From: Strigamia acuminata | Taxonomy: Eukaryota > Arthropoda > Chilopoda > Geophilomorpha > Linotaeniidae | Assembly: GCA_949358305.1 (NCBI GenBank) | Contig: OX442314.1 | Coordinates: forward strand, 28,133,118 to 28,197,117 | Length of the DNA stretch: 64,000 nucleotides | Direction: 5' to 3' | Part shown: in pieces, positions 11,019 through 22,371 of the stretch | Layout of the letters: each line of letters starts with the position of its first letter | How positions within the stretch are numbered: position 1 is the first letter of the stretch | Made by a program: the position numbers and the translations under genes | Notes under the pieces: generated by a model | What the model saw: the letters and a program-made list of their open reading frames with translations, nothing else | Database searches by the model: none | Told to the model about the DNA's origin: nothing

Positions 11019-14000
11019 TATTCGCCCTATTCTCTATTCGGTTTTTGGCGTATTGTATCGCGGGCATACTGTCCGCGTACACGCATGGGGTGTTCCGATT
11101 GATGCTGAACATGATGTCGGCATCGTAAAGCCTCTCTAGCCATATAATCTCCTTTACGCCATCGACCACGGCCAGAAATTCACTCTCCATGATCGATAAC
11201 GCAGTCATTGACTGCTTATGGCAGTTCCACATGATCGGAACGCCACCCAAATAGACTATGTGACCCCCGAAGCTTCTCCTTTTGTCTGCATCGAGGGCAA
11301 ACGACGCGTCGGTATACACAGTTAGATTATCATTTCGGCAATTGGAAAGATTAATCATATAATCCGACGTATTTGCCAGATATCGCAAAATTTGCAATAA
11401 CATACTAATGTGACGCGTCGAATGTTTCTCATTGTATTGTGAGAGGACAATGACCGAGAACAGGATGTCTGGCCTTGTCCTGCTCGCCAAGAACAAGAGA
11501 CTTCCCACTAAGTTGCGATAGGGGAAAGTGGAATCAACCCGCTCCTTTTCCGTCACGCCCTGAATAATCGTTCCTGGCGTCCCAGGTACTCTAATCCGAA
11601 GGCATGAGTCGACCCCATACAACTTACAAAGTTTTTCTATGTATGCCCTTTGATGGATCCTAATTTGGCCCCCAGACCTATCAAAGGCTATGCCTAACAA
11701 GAGGGTCACGGGACCCAAATCAACCGTGTCAAAGGATTCCCTAATCCATCGAACAACGCATTCCTCGACGTAGTCATCCTTGGAGAAGAGAACTATGTCG
11801 TCCACGTAAAAGATAAGAATTGCGTCGTTGTCTAACGCATAAACACAGTTAAGACCCAACAAGGGCACAAATCCCAGTTGGAGTAGACGGTCGTGGAGGG
11901 CTTGGTACCACATCCGTCCACTCTGATGTAGTCCATATAATGACTTCAACAGCATCCAACACTTATGTTGGTTTTCGGCTGTTCTGTAGCCCTTGGGAAT
12001 CTCCATGAATTGGACCTTATCAAGGTCCCCGTACAAGTACGCGGCCTTGATGTCAAGGTGGACATCTCTCCAACCTTTCAGTATCACCAAGGTACAGAAA
12101 AACACTATAACGAGGACGAAATTGACTACGGGGGAAAATACCTCCGTAAAGTCAATGCCCGGCCTCTGTTTGAAGCCTTGTGCTACCAAGCGAGCCCGGT
12201 AGCGCGCGACTGCACCCGACTGGTCCCTTTTCATTTTATAAATCCATTTTGATCCCAAAAGCAACTCTCCTTCGGGCTTATCAATTTCTTTATAGACAGT
12301 TCGATCGTCGAAGATATCTGTCTCTTCTTTCATCGCCTTTTCCCAGTCCCGTTTGTTGGTGTGCCTCATTGCCTCCTCGTAGGTATCAGGCTCTACGGCA
12401 CAGAAACCGGCAAAAGGGAGTTCGGGTTCTTCACCCTCTAAGGTTTTGAAGTCAAAAAGATCTGGGTCGTAGTGGTAACCCTCTGCGTCGCACCATCGCG
12501 CAACGTCAGTCCGACTTCTAAGTTTGTCTTCATTGGGCGAGAAATAAACCACATCAATTTTCCCAGCCGTTGCCCCGGCTTTCCGGACAGACTGGACCCG
12601 TCTCCACTTAGTCATATCCAGCGGCAGCGACAAAGGATCTTTGACCTTCTTTCCCTTTTTGCCCGAACCACGACGAGCTTGTATCGTAGGAGGAAGATCA
12701 ACCTCCTCATCGTCGTCAGGATAAACATTGAAGTAATTCTCGCCATCGCCGTTATCCCCCTTCGCCCCACCAATTTCTTCAACTGGATTATCCCCAGCAC
12801 CAGCATCCCCAACCAAGTCACCTTCAACAGTTTCTATCGCAGGCTGTTGCATCGCTTGTTTTACAAGCGGCCTCAATTCAGGTCTGAAAACAGGCTTTGG
12901 GGTTGTGGGTAAAGGAGGCTTCTCCTTCGGAACCGGGGGTTCAACAGGGGGCGGAATAGGAGGTGGTAGTGCCTCTTGCACTTCCTCAACAATTTCAGGG
13001 ATAGGGGCAACGGAATCATCATCATCTCCCTCGGTGTCCGAGGAAGAATCCCCAAAATGTTTGAATTGGCCACCCTGCGGTTGCTTGATGGGCTGTTGTA
13101 GCCGTTTGCCAATCTCATACCAATATGAGTCTTCGAAAATTCGGACATGTTTGGACGCAAAAACTTGATTCCGTACAGGATCCCAAACCCTGTAGCCCCT
13201 AGTTGATATTGCGTATCCAATGAGTGCTCCCGCCCAAGCCCTTCCTTCCAGTTTGCCCTTTCTGACCTGGGACGGGATATGTACAAATGTCTTCGACCCA
13301 ATACACCTGATGTGTCGCAAAGACAATTTCTTGCCGAAAAACACGGTATAGGGCACTTTTCCTCCAAGCCCTTCATGGGGGAATCGGTTCTTTAAGTAAA
13401 CTATGGTCGTCGCTAATTCAGCCCAAAGGGGATAGGGGAAATCATTTTCCAACATTAAAGCTCTGACGCCACCGACAATGGTACGGTTTGCACGTTCTGC
13501 AACAGAATTCATTTCCGGGCTATATGTATTCGTACGAATACATTTCAAACCAATTTTGGATGCATAATCATCCCAATTCCGCGAAATAAATTCTCCTCCA
13601 TTATCAGTTTTAATGCATTTCACTTTCCGTGATGTCGTTCTTTCGACTTCCGTCAACCAACGTTTAAAATGGCCCAAAACTTCCCCTTTGGTCTTCATCG
13701 TTATGATCCACATATAACGTGAATAATCATCAACCAATATAAAGTAAAAATTAGCCCCACCCAAGGAAGTAGCTTGTGATGCCCCCCAAACATCCATGTG
13801 CACTAAATCTAATACTCCCTTAGTGGAAATGGTAATTATCGGGGGAAAACTCGCCCTAGTGCTCTTAGCACGGGCACATGCGTCACAAGTGGATAATTCT
13901 TTGTTAGACAAATTGATCCCAAAAACGTCCTCGGATTCGGTTAATTTAATAATGCCTTTAGCATTATGGTGGCCCATTCTGGAATGCCACGTGTCCATAC

Positions 14001-15699
14001 TCTGGGATATTTCTTTCTTTCTCATTTTGATCCCAGTATCCCCGCTTTTGTTAACTTTCGCAGTCGCATTAGCTTCGGGAACAATAGCAGGAGGTGTCTG
14101 AACCTCATTCACTGTTTTCTGTAAATTAATCGCCGCAGGCGCATTCGCTTTGGTTGGCTCGCTTACTTGCGTACTCAAATTAGATGCGGATTTTCCCATA
14201 TCCGGCTTACAGAAACTTTTTAGTAAAGCTGACTTAAAATCTAAAATGGTTAGTAGCGGTTGTACAAATTTTTCATCCTTCACGGATGATTTGATTAAAT
14301 CGAGGACAGCAGCTGTATCCTGTTGCGCAGTTAATGCAGCTGTGTTTACAGAATTAACCTCGACCCGGCAGTTGACTTTGTACAGCCTGTCGCTAGTCCG
14401 AACTGCCGAAATCAATGGTTCCTCGATTTTATCTTTGAAAATACTCATCTTCCCATCTTTAACAATTGTGCACAACCCAGCCTCATCGGTGCGCCCGAGC
14501 GAAATAAGGTTTTTCCGAAAATTCGGTGCGAAGAATACATTCGTCAAAGTTATTTTCCTCGTTCTTTGTCCATAGAGCGAAGTGAGGACGATGTTGCCCA
14601 CACCTTCAATCTTCGATTTTCCTTCTCCTTGTAGAACGCTGAAGTTAGACAACGGTTTGAAGTTTGAAAACCAATTCCGGTTGAAGGAAAAGTGGTCGGT
14701 CGCTCCCGTGTCCACGTACCACTGTGAATCGTAGTTTCCGTGCGACACAAGAGATAAGGGCACTGTGGGCTTCTCTTCCGACACCGCAGAATACAAAGTG
14801 TAGGGCTCATCTGTATAGGGGTCCAGTTGTGTGAGATTTGCTCTCTGTGGACCCCTTCTGCCTCGTCCTTTGCCACGGGTGCCTCCACGATTCAATTGGG
14901 CTGGCGAGCCAGCGCTGGCGGGGAAAGTCCCTTGCTGTTTCGGCGGCGATGGGCACTCCCTGGCGAAGTGTCCCGACCCACCGCAAGTAAAACATGTTCC
15001 ACGCGAAGTTCCGGGGGAATTTGGGGTTTTTCCACGAGGTTTCCATTTCCCTTTAGTATAGAAAGCGGTAGTATTGTCTGCCAATACAGGTGGGACGCCA
15101 AATTCATTGGTCTGTTCATAAAGGCGATTGTACTCGCCAAGTAAACGTTCTTTAACGTTTTTCGCTGTGAATTCCGTATCCGACCAGTGATACGCGGTCT
15201 GTTTCACAGCCTCGTATTGTGGGGGCAGAAGATCTAAATATTGGAATGCCTGGAATTCATCGGTGACCTCAATTTTAACGTCCTTCAGTTCGACGATTTT
15301 GCGGTCGACCCGCCCGGTGAAAACTAGCATTTCCTCATTATCTCGAAGTTTCATGTTGAGGAATTCACGTCGCAACCGAGCACGACGTGCCCTCGTCGTC
15401 GGTTGATAAGCGTCCTTTAGGGCTTCCCAAACTTTCGCAGCGGTGGGGCAGGCAACAGCTATCACTTGCTGCGGCTCAGCGCAACTCATGCAGATAGTGG
15501 ACATTGCCTTGTCCTCTCGAGCGTTAAACTCTCGCTTCTCTTTTGCAGTGGCTGTTGCAGCCAGTGGTGGCTCAGAGCCACTAACATGTCCCCAAACGCC
15601 GTTGTATTTGAGCAATAACTGGACCTGCACGGACCAGGTGGCATAGTTCGTGCCATCGAGCTTTTTAATATCCTTGTAATCGTCGTGCTTTGAAGCCAT
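11019..15699 (-). CDS. E3 gag-pol, main part (Gag to RNase H)
   Basis: Start at the ATG at 15699 (upstream in-frame codons are not ATG). Copia Gag, CCHC knuckle about 236 (CFTCGGSGHFARECP), protease core about 330 (VDTGATDHF, the canonical D-T-G), integrase zinc region about 567 (WHSRMGHHNAKG ... CDACARAKS), core HMDVWGA about 631 and DNGGEF about 700, acidic/Pro linker, RT with KWIYKMK and YVDDIVLF about 1297, RNase H with YTDASFALD about 1459 and MESEF. Broken by E2 near the end of RNase H; the frame resumes at 4264. Total 1615 codons plus stop. More distant from E1 and E2 than those are from each other. Confidence 0.92.
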
Positions 15700-15870
15700 C
15701 ACGACGACACCAGGAAAATGCACAATAATAATTGGTTATGCACAGAGAGAACACAATTTCGGAATTTATTCCGCACACACACTTCACAGGAGCACTTAAT
15801 CACACAATGCACAATTGTCTCTAGTCCCAAAAACCAAAAAGGAAGGCGAAAATACAGTTTCAACCCGGGG

Positions 15871-16026
15871 AATCTCAATAAGTGAGATTGGAAAACCTTG
15901 ACTGGCAATCCACCAACTCTTCCGTCCGACCTCCTGGGGTCGCGGGATGGTTGGGGGCCCTGGATAAGCCCAGCCAAGAATACAGTGCTACGTGCCCGAC
16001 TGGACGTAGGGTAGCACCGAATCTAA
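15871..16026 (-). promoter_or_regulatory. Conserved structured RNA module in E3 leader
   Basis: Read on the minus strand: TTAGATTCGG, P1 GTGCTAC/GTAGCAC (plus positions 15985-15991 and 16011-16017), P2 CTTGGCTGG pairing with CCAGTCAAG through one G-U (15970-15978 and 15897-15905), inner CCAAC/GTTGG pairing, P3 AATCTCA/TGAGATT with loop CTTAT (15871-15889), then CCCC. Same order and nearly the same length (156 nt) as in E1 and E2 but with different stem sequences. Ends about 170 nt before the gag ATG. Confidence 0.65.
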
Positions 16027-16880
16027 CAAGGGACCAACAACAAAAACTTAAAACTATACAGAGTTTCACGAAAGTATGCAAATAAATCAAAACAGTCTAG
16101 ATGTGAAGTTGGCCAATTACAGGATCCTTGCGCCGTAATCGGTTCCCACGATGTGTTCAACGTCGGCTTCACGTGTCGAATTAACTCACACGCACGCCGG
16201 GGTGCTAATGTGAGGAGAAACCCTCTCAACTGGTGCACCCTGCGTGCAAAACCAGGGTTTCCTCTTGAAATCGTCGTTGCGCACGTCCGCGCCTTCGTAA
16301 TTCCACGTCGGGTGGAAATCACGGCTCTTCGTGCTAAATATGGCTGTGTACGTGGACTTACACGTAAACACAGCTCCAAAACGAATATTCACCGTCGATG
16401 GCGATGAAAAACGATCAAAATGGTCGCCACAGAACAAATCTTCGTCCTCGACGATCCTACGACAAATATCGGTCGTTTTGCGTCGAAACTCCGTCGTGTC
16501 GACGTGAATGGGCGTCGTCTCGCTGGCAATACTGATTGCCTCGGCAAAATAACGTCGTATTGGCGTGTATCGGTTCAGATGCACGTCTGGGCTGCGATTC
16601 GCTTCACGGCCGAATCCAAAATGGCCGCCGCAGGAAAATTTCACAACGACGTCGGAAAAAGTGCTTATTTCGCACAGAAAAATTTCGAAATAAAGCTGCT
16701 TACACACTAAAATGTCCGTAGTAATGTCCGCACACGTTGCCGATCGTTTCCAATCGATTTGGCGAAGAAAATCCGTCTGCGTCGGTCGGTTCGCGTTTGC
16801 GGCGAAGTCGGGCGACGTCTTGGCTTCGTCTCGCGTCCAAAAAGGTCGGAAATCCTTTACAAACTGGTCAGGCCGTCGAG

Positions 16881-16898
16881 AACCATCCTCTGCTACCA
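16881..16898 (-). other. E3 primer binding site, initiator tRNA-Met 3' end
   Basis: On the minus strand TGGTAGCAGAGGATGGTT, the same 18 nt as in E1, two bases after the LTR. Confidence 0.85.
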
Positions 16899-16900
16899 GA

Positions 16901-17377
16901 TAAAGCGATTTCCTGGCCAAAACATCGGTTAGAAAGGAGTTGACGAGTGTCTAAACAGGTGCGCGACACCGACATGCGTGCGCCATGTTTAATATCACAT
17001 AAAAGTGTACACGCTTCGAGGCTAACAACTGCACTCGGAAAAATAGGATAAATCATTGTTGGATTTCAATGATTTGTCCTTTACATTATAAAATAAAAGC
17101 AATGACATTCATAATCGATAACTAAGCAATAATAACAATACAGGACTCGCTCTTTTGAGCAGACGATGTTATCAGCGCATGCTGCTAAATGGAAACGTTC
17201 AACCGCGGTACAGAACCAGCATTAATAAAAATCGAGATCGATTGAACGCGACATCGAGACATTAAATAGCAGCACATTCATTACACATATCCGGAAAGTG
17301 TGTAATGTAAATATTCACAAACTATACAATATGGCGACAAACAACCAAACACACAATATTTCCACCACAACTCAATA
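16901..17377 (-). repeat. E3 5' LTR (477 bp)
   Basis: Two bases separate it from the primer site at 16881-16898, the same spacing as in E1 and E2, which independently fixes the unusual TTTA end. Followed by CAAGT at 17378-17382. Confidence 0.9.
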
Positions 17378-17382
17378 CAAGT

Positions 17383-20300
17383 TACCGTTCCTCCGCCTCC
17401 CCAGAAAAATCCTGATATCCAATCCTATGTTGACATCCTAAAGTCCTTGCCACATGCCTTTCTACCTAGCGAAACCTCTAATCCAAAACAGAAGGTTGTT
17501 GCTAATCCCACCACAGTGAAAGATGCGACTGGTTTGTGGCACAGTCGTCTTGGTCACCTTCATACCAATGCCATGAAGTTGCTAGCGGCCAATGAACAAG
17601 TCCATGGAATGGAGCCAGCAGAAGTCCGTCAGGAGTTAGCCTGCAATGACTGTCGGATTGCTAAATCTACGAGAGCTTCTCACAAGCCGGACCCTCATCC
17701 CATCACAACAAAACCATTAGATCTTTTACACATGGATCTGTGGGGACCAGCCCCTGTCACTTCTTTGGGCGGCTCAGATTATGTATTTACCATTATAGAC
17801 GATGCAACACGCTACACCTGGATAATACCATTGGCGCAAAAATCTCAAACTTTTGCTGCGTTTAAAGACTTCGTCGCCAGAGTTGAACGGATTCAGAACA
17901 CTACCGTAAAGGCCATCAGATCCGATAGGGGCGGCGAATTCATGTCGAATGAATTCTTGCATTATCTGCAGGAAAAGGGTATCCAGGGACAGCGAACAAA
18001 TCCCGCATCTCCTCAAATGAACGGGACGGCAGAGAGGATAAACCGGACAATGATCGACAACGTCCGTGCGATAATCTCAGAAACTAAACTTCCCGATGGA
18101 CTCTGGGCCGAATTGGCCGTTACCTTCGCATATATAAAGAATAGGAGTCCACATTCCAGACTGAAGAATCAAGTCCCGTACATTCTTTGGCGACAAAGAG
18201 ATTTGTCATTGCGTCATCTACGTAAAGTAGGATCCAAATGTTGGGTGCATTACACCGCACCAGGACGCAAGAAACTCGAAGCGCGTGCCTGGGAAGGATA
18301 TCTTGTTGGCTATGCCACCGGCACTCGAGGCTACAGAGTCTGGAATCCGGTCGAAGACAGAGTTTATGAATCCATTCATGTAAAAATCGACGAGCATCAA
18401 TCATATCGCAAATCCTTGCGTAATTCGTCACAACGGCCGGATGAAACATTTGTCGAAGACGACACCGGACAGCAAGCAATCTCCTTTAATGACAATGTAC
18501 GATATCATCGTTGGCCAAAGGGATCCGATTCCGATCGTTCTGACAATTCGGACAATGACGCCGATGATGATGATGGACATGCAAGTGCGTCAGCCACTTC
18601 TACATCAACGCCTGTCCTCATACCGATTGTACACTTGCCGCCACCGACAACACCGGAACAACAGCTATTAGATGCATGTGCGCTGCAATTACCGGGTTCA
18701 GCGAGTTCAGGACATTCACAGTCCTACCCAGTACTTTATCAAGAAGGTGATACCGATGATGATGTCGAACCCATAGAAGGACACGAAGAACGTGACGACA
18801 TCTCACTTTATCCAAATACGTCTGAGTTTACTGGCACATCAGCCGAACAGTCGCCTCGTCAATCTCCACCAGGTTCACCCGCACGATATATCACGTATCG
18901 TCGTAAAGGGCGTGGGGCGGACTCAGGTAGTCATACTGTGCCAGTGTTCGATGACACTCCAATGTCTCCTGCCCCGATTCCCCCTATTACGGGAACTGAA
19001 GTTCCAGCAGCAACCGAGCGTCATACAGCACATATGTGGCGACTCGTCGGCGGGAATTCAGAATGTAGTAATTGGAGACGCGAAGAGCATCTTAGAAAAG
19101 ATCAAGTGCCTGGGAAGATTAGGACCGACGTTTACTATTTTCCAATGCCTGAAATCAGACTCAGATCACCGAGAGACATTGAAGAATATTGCATGCTTAA
19201 CAACATAGACTATGAGCCTGAACTTTTCACGTTCCGCAATATTGAATACACGTTGCCAATTATCCCAGGACCTCAACATGCAGCCCATCTTTGTCGAACG
19301 GAACCGGCTTCTTATGCCGAAATATCCAAATTCACGGATGCTCCGAAATGGCGCGAAGCCATCAATGAGGAGTTGGGAACGTTCGCCGAGAGAGAGGTCT
19401 ATGTAGAAGTCCCTAGACCAGCGGACACTACCATCTTGGGCTGCAAATGGATCTTCAAATTGAAGACAGATGCAGCCGGCACCATCACTCGATACAGGGC
19501 CCGTCTAGTCGCGCAGGGATTTCGTCAAACCCTGGGCGTGGATTATGATGAAGTTTTTAGCCCAGTGGTGAATTTTGTTTTAATTCGCCTATTCTTTTGC
19601 CTCCTGGTTGTGTTGCGTGGTTGGAAGGACGCCCATCTTGACGTTAAATGTGCGTACCTGTATGGTGAGTTAAAGCACAAAGTTTACATGAGGATCCCTG
19701 CAGGTGCCACATGCTCCAACCCCAACAATGTGTGGTTACTCGTAAAATCACTCTACGGACTCCACCAATCAAGAAGGCAATGGTTTGAAAAGCTGGATGA
19801 AACCCTGCGAGATCTTGGATTTAAGAAGATGCCGGCATGTAACTGTGTTTACACATTTGGGAATTCTGCCGTAATGTTGATCTATGTGGACGATATCGTT
19901 CTCTTTTATGCGTCTGACAGCATTTTCAACCAGTTGCTTGCCCTCATCAGTTCGAAGTTCCAGATAGTTAATCTTGGTCCAATCACGAGACTACTGGGCG
20001 TCGAGTTCATACATGACGCAGGACGCACGTTTATCACACAACGTGCGTACATCGCAAAGCTAGTGAAGAAGTTTGGGACTGCAACCAACAATCGCGTCAA
20101 GGTTCCCGTGACTCCCGGTACCACACTCGTGAGAGGGTCAACCGAAAACCTGGCAGACTTTCCCTACAGGTCACTCATTGGATCCTTATTATTTCTGGCG
20201 TCGAGGACGCGTCCTGACATCCTCTACTCAGTGATTGCTCTGGCGCAATTCAATACTTGCTATAATCAAACGCACATCCGTGCATTGCTACAGGTCATGC

Positions 20301-20824
20301 AATACGTTGCCAACACTGCAGACTTGTGCATTGAATTGTCCGGTTGCACATCATCACAACTGTGGGCATTCACTGACGCGTCGTGGGCAAGCGATCCAGA
20401 AACATCCTTGAGCTTCGGTGGCTACATCACCTACGTTGGAAACGTACCGATCGGCTGGTCTTGCCGAAAACAGTCAACCGTGGCATGCTCAACAATGGAA
20501 GCGGAGTTCATCGCCCTTGTTGAGTGTGTCAAGGAGCTGTATTGGTTGAATCATGTGTACACCCAGTTTCCAGCTTTAAATCGTCTATCTCGACCCGTCG
20601 TCTATTCCGACGCCCTGGCCAGCATACAGTTCACCTCAAACGATGTGGAGAACTCGAAGACTCGACATATCCGCGTTCGTTATCACTGGCTCAAGGAATG
20701 GTTCACGGCGGGACGCTTTGATCTCCGAAAAGTGGAAAGCGAGTTCAATGTCGCAGACATTTTTACAAAATGGCTCAGTTCGGAGCGTCTACGATCGCTG
20801 ATCGCCAACATCTTCAGATCATAG
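17383..20824 (+). CDS. E1 gag-pol, C-terminal part (integrase, RT, RNase H)
   Basis: Continues the frame of 2066-3603 once E3 and one CAAGT copy are left out (17378-17382 is the duplicate). Domains numbered in the full polyprotein: integrase zinc region about 563 (WHSRLGHLH ... CNDCRIAKS), integrase core with HMDLWGP about 627 and DRGGEF about 692, a Ser/Pro/Asp-rich linker, RT with KWIFKLK and YVDDIVLFY about 1345, RNase H with FTDASWASD about 1508 and STMEAEF, ending with the TKxIRVxxHWLKEW tail and a stop at 20822-20824. No internal stops. Integrase before RT is the Copia order. Confidence 0.92.
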
Positions 20825-21045
20825 AACTGCACTACCTTCTGTAATGACATTCCTAAGTTATTTTTCCCAAAGTAGAGGATAATCAAGTTCAGTGGGAATT
20901 CTCGGGCTTCCTTAGTGAAGAGTTCTTTAATATCAGTACCCGGCTTGATTATTCGCCCATATTATTTGTTTTTCTGAATGTAATACACTGTAATTCCAGT
21001 ATTTGTTAGTATTTTTCCCCTACATTTGTCATCGAAGAGGGGATT

Positions 21046-22366
21046 TGTTGGTCAAAAGACCATTTATTTATCGATATCAAATGTCGTTCATGTTATTTAG
21101 TTCTTAGCTCGATGTAATTCGATGTATTAATTGCGTTTTATCACTTATACAGGGTGGTCAGAAAGTCTGGTTCTCAGTAAATAATTCCCAAACTGTTGTA
21201 GTTGATGATTCAGCAAAATTATTGTAAGGGTAGTATGTCGGGGGAAATCCAATTATGACATCCAATTTGACCTCAGAGGTCATCTTCAAGGTCATCCATA
21301 TTCTAACTCGAGAACTGTGACAGATAGAGCAAAAAGGTGAATTAGAAAGTTGTAGAGCATCATCCAATTAGTCTAGAACCGTTCTTAAAAAAATTATTTC
21401 TTACTGAAAAGTTTTGAGAAAAATGGTCTGAAACATTAGTCTACTCAGCATTGTAACTCAGCTTTGTAACCTAAAACTATTGAGGGAACCAAGCTAATCC
21501 TCAATTAGGACACTTTATTTGGTCATACTTATAAATGGAAAAGAGGAAACACAAAAGAAAAGAAATACTCCATAATTTATTTTGGAAATACATTCCAACA
21601 TGATTGTTTACTTAACATTTCAAACCTTTTTTTCTCAAAACTTTTCAATAAGAAATAATTTTTTTAAAAACAGTTCTAGACTAATTAGATGGTCCTCTAC
21701 AACTTTCTAATTCACTTTTTTTCTCTATCTGTCACGGTTCTCGAGTTGCAATATGGATGACCTTGAAGATGACCTCTGAGGTCAAGTTGGATGTTATAAT
21801 TGGATTTCCCCCGACATACTACTCTTACAATAATTTTGCTGAATCAACATCTAGAACAGTTTGGGAATTATTTACATAGAACCAGACTTTCTGACCACCC
21901 TGTATATGTCTAATACGGCATTTATTTATGCTTTTGTGCTGTCACATACGTAATTCCGTATGATTTGTATTGTTATCTATGAGATTCATTCTTTTCTTAA
22001 CTTTAATGTTGTTTTCCGGCACCAGAGTGCCCACGTTGTATTCAATCTGTATCCAAGATGGCAGACATCTCAGTTAGAGCTTTCCTGCCAATTTTCTCTC
22101 CAATATGTAAGTTTATTTTGTTTTCAATGATTAAATAGAATTATATTTTGTTTTAACTCGTTTTACACGTTTGTATAAGTGTAAAACACTTCTTTGCATT
22201 GTATTTCGGCGCCGCATTTCACGATACGGATGCGTATCGTTCGTCGCTCATTTGCGAACATCGGCGACGCCATTTCCGTTATCGGAATTAACCGTCGCAT
22301 ATTTGCGACGCCATTTGCACGCTTCCCGGCGATATTTCGCCAATATCTGCGCCCCTCTGTCCTACA
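21046..22366 (+). repeat. E1 3' LTR, split by a MITE
   Basis: Same TGTTGG...CTACA sequence as 598-1163, interrupted at 21150-21902 by a MITE with TA duplication (removing 755 bp gives 566 bp). Followed by the CTGAC target duplicate at 22367-22371. Confidence 0.92.
21150..21902. mobile_element. Long-arm MITE in E1 3' LTR, TA duplication
   Basis: Starts CAGGGTGGTCAGAAAGTC and ends with its reverse complement. The undisturbed 5' LTR shows the empty site, proving a TA duplication as in the Tc1/mariner group. Each arm is about 280 bp of imperfect inverted repeat, leaving a short centre (about 21440-21620). No transposase ORF. The core sequence is shared with 60948-61711. Confidence 0.9.
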
Positions 22367-22371
22367 CTGAC

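Larger units (their letters stand above)
3604..17377 (-). mobile_element. Copia retrotransposon E3, interrupted by E2
   Basis: Minus-strand Copia element inside E1. LTRs 16901-17377 (5' LTR in its own orientation) and 3604-4080, both 477 bp and apparently identical. Primer site 16881-16898 (complement of initiator tRNA-Met 3' end), leader 15700-16880, gag-pol 15699 down to 4098, polypurine tract AAAGGGGGATA at 4081-4091. Target duplication CAAGT at 3599-3603 and 17378-17382. LTR termini read TATTG...CTTTA rather than TG...CA. E2 is inserted in the RNase H region. Confidence 0.93.
598..22366 (+). mobile_element. Copia retrotransposon E1, interrupted by E3 and a MITE
   Basis: Complete Copia-type element. 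5' LTR 598-1163; 18-nt primer site at 1166-1183 complementary to the 3' end of initiator tRNA-Met; long leader 1184-2065; gag-pol from 2066; purine tract about 21034-21045; 3' LTR 21046-22366. Target duplication CTGAC at 593-597 and 22367-22371. E3 splits gag-pol after 3603 (E1 resumes at 17383), and a 753-bp MITE lies in the 3' LTR. Leaving these out, the two LTRs are both 566 bp and look identical, so E1 is young. It inserted in the ORF of element H. Confidence 0.93.

Noticed and set aside
11965-15646. Plus-strand frames opposite E3
   Set aside because: Shadows of the minus-strand gag-pol; no domains of their own.
22171-22371. N-terminal extension of the 22372 ORF
   Set aside because: This part is E1 LTR sequence read through the insertion junction, not part of the original ORF.
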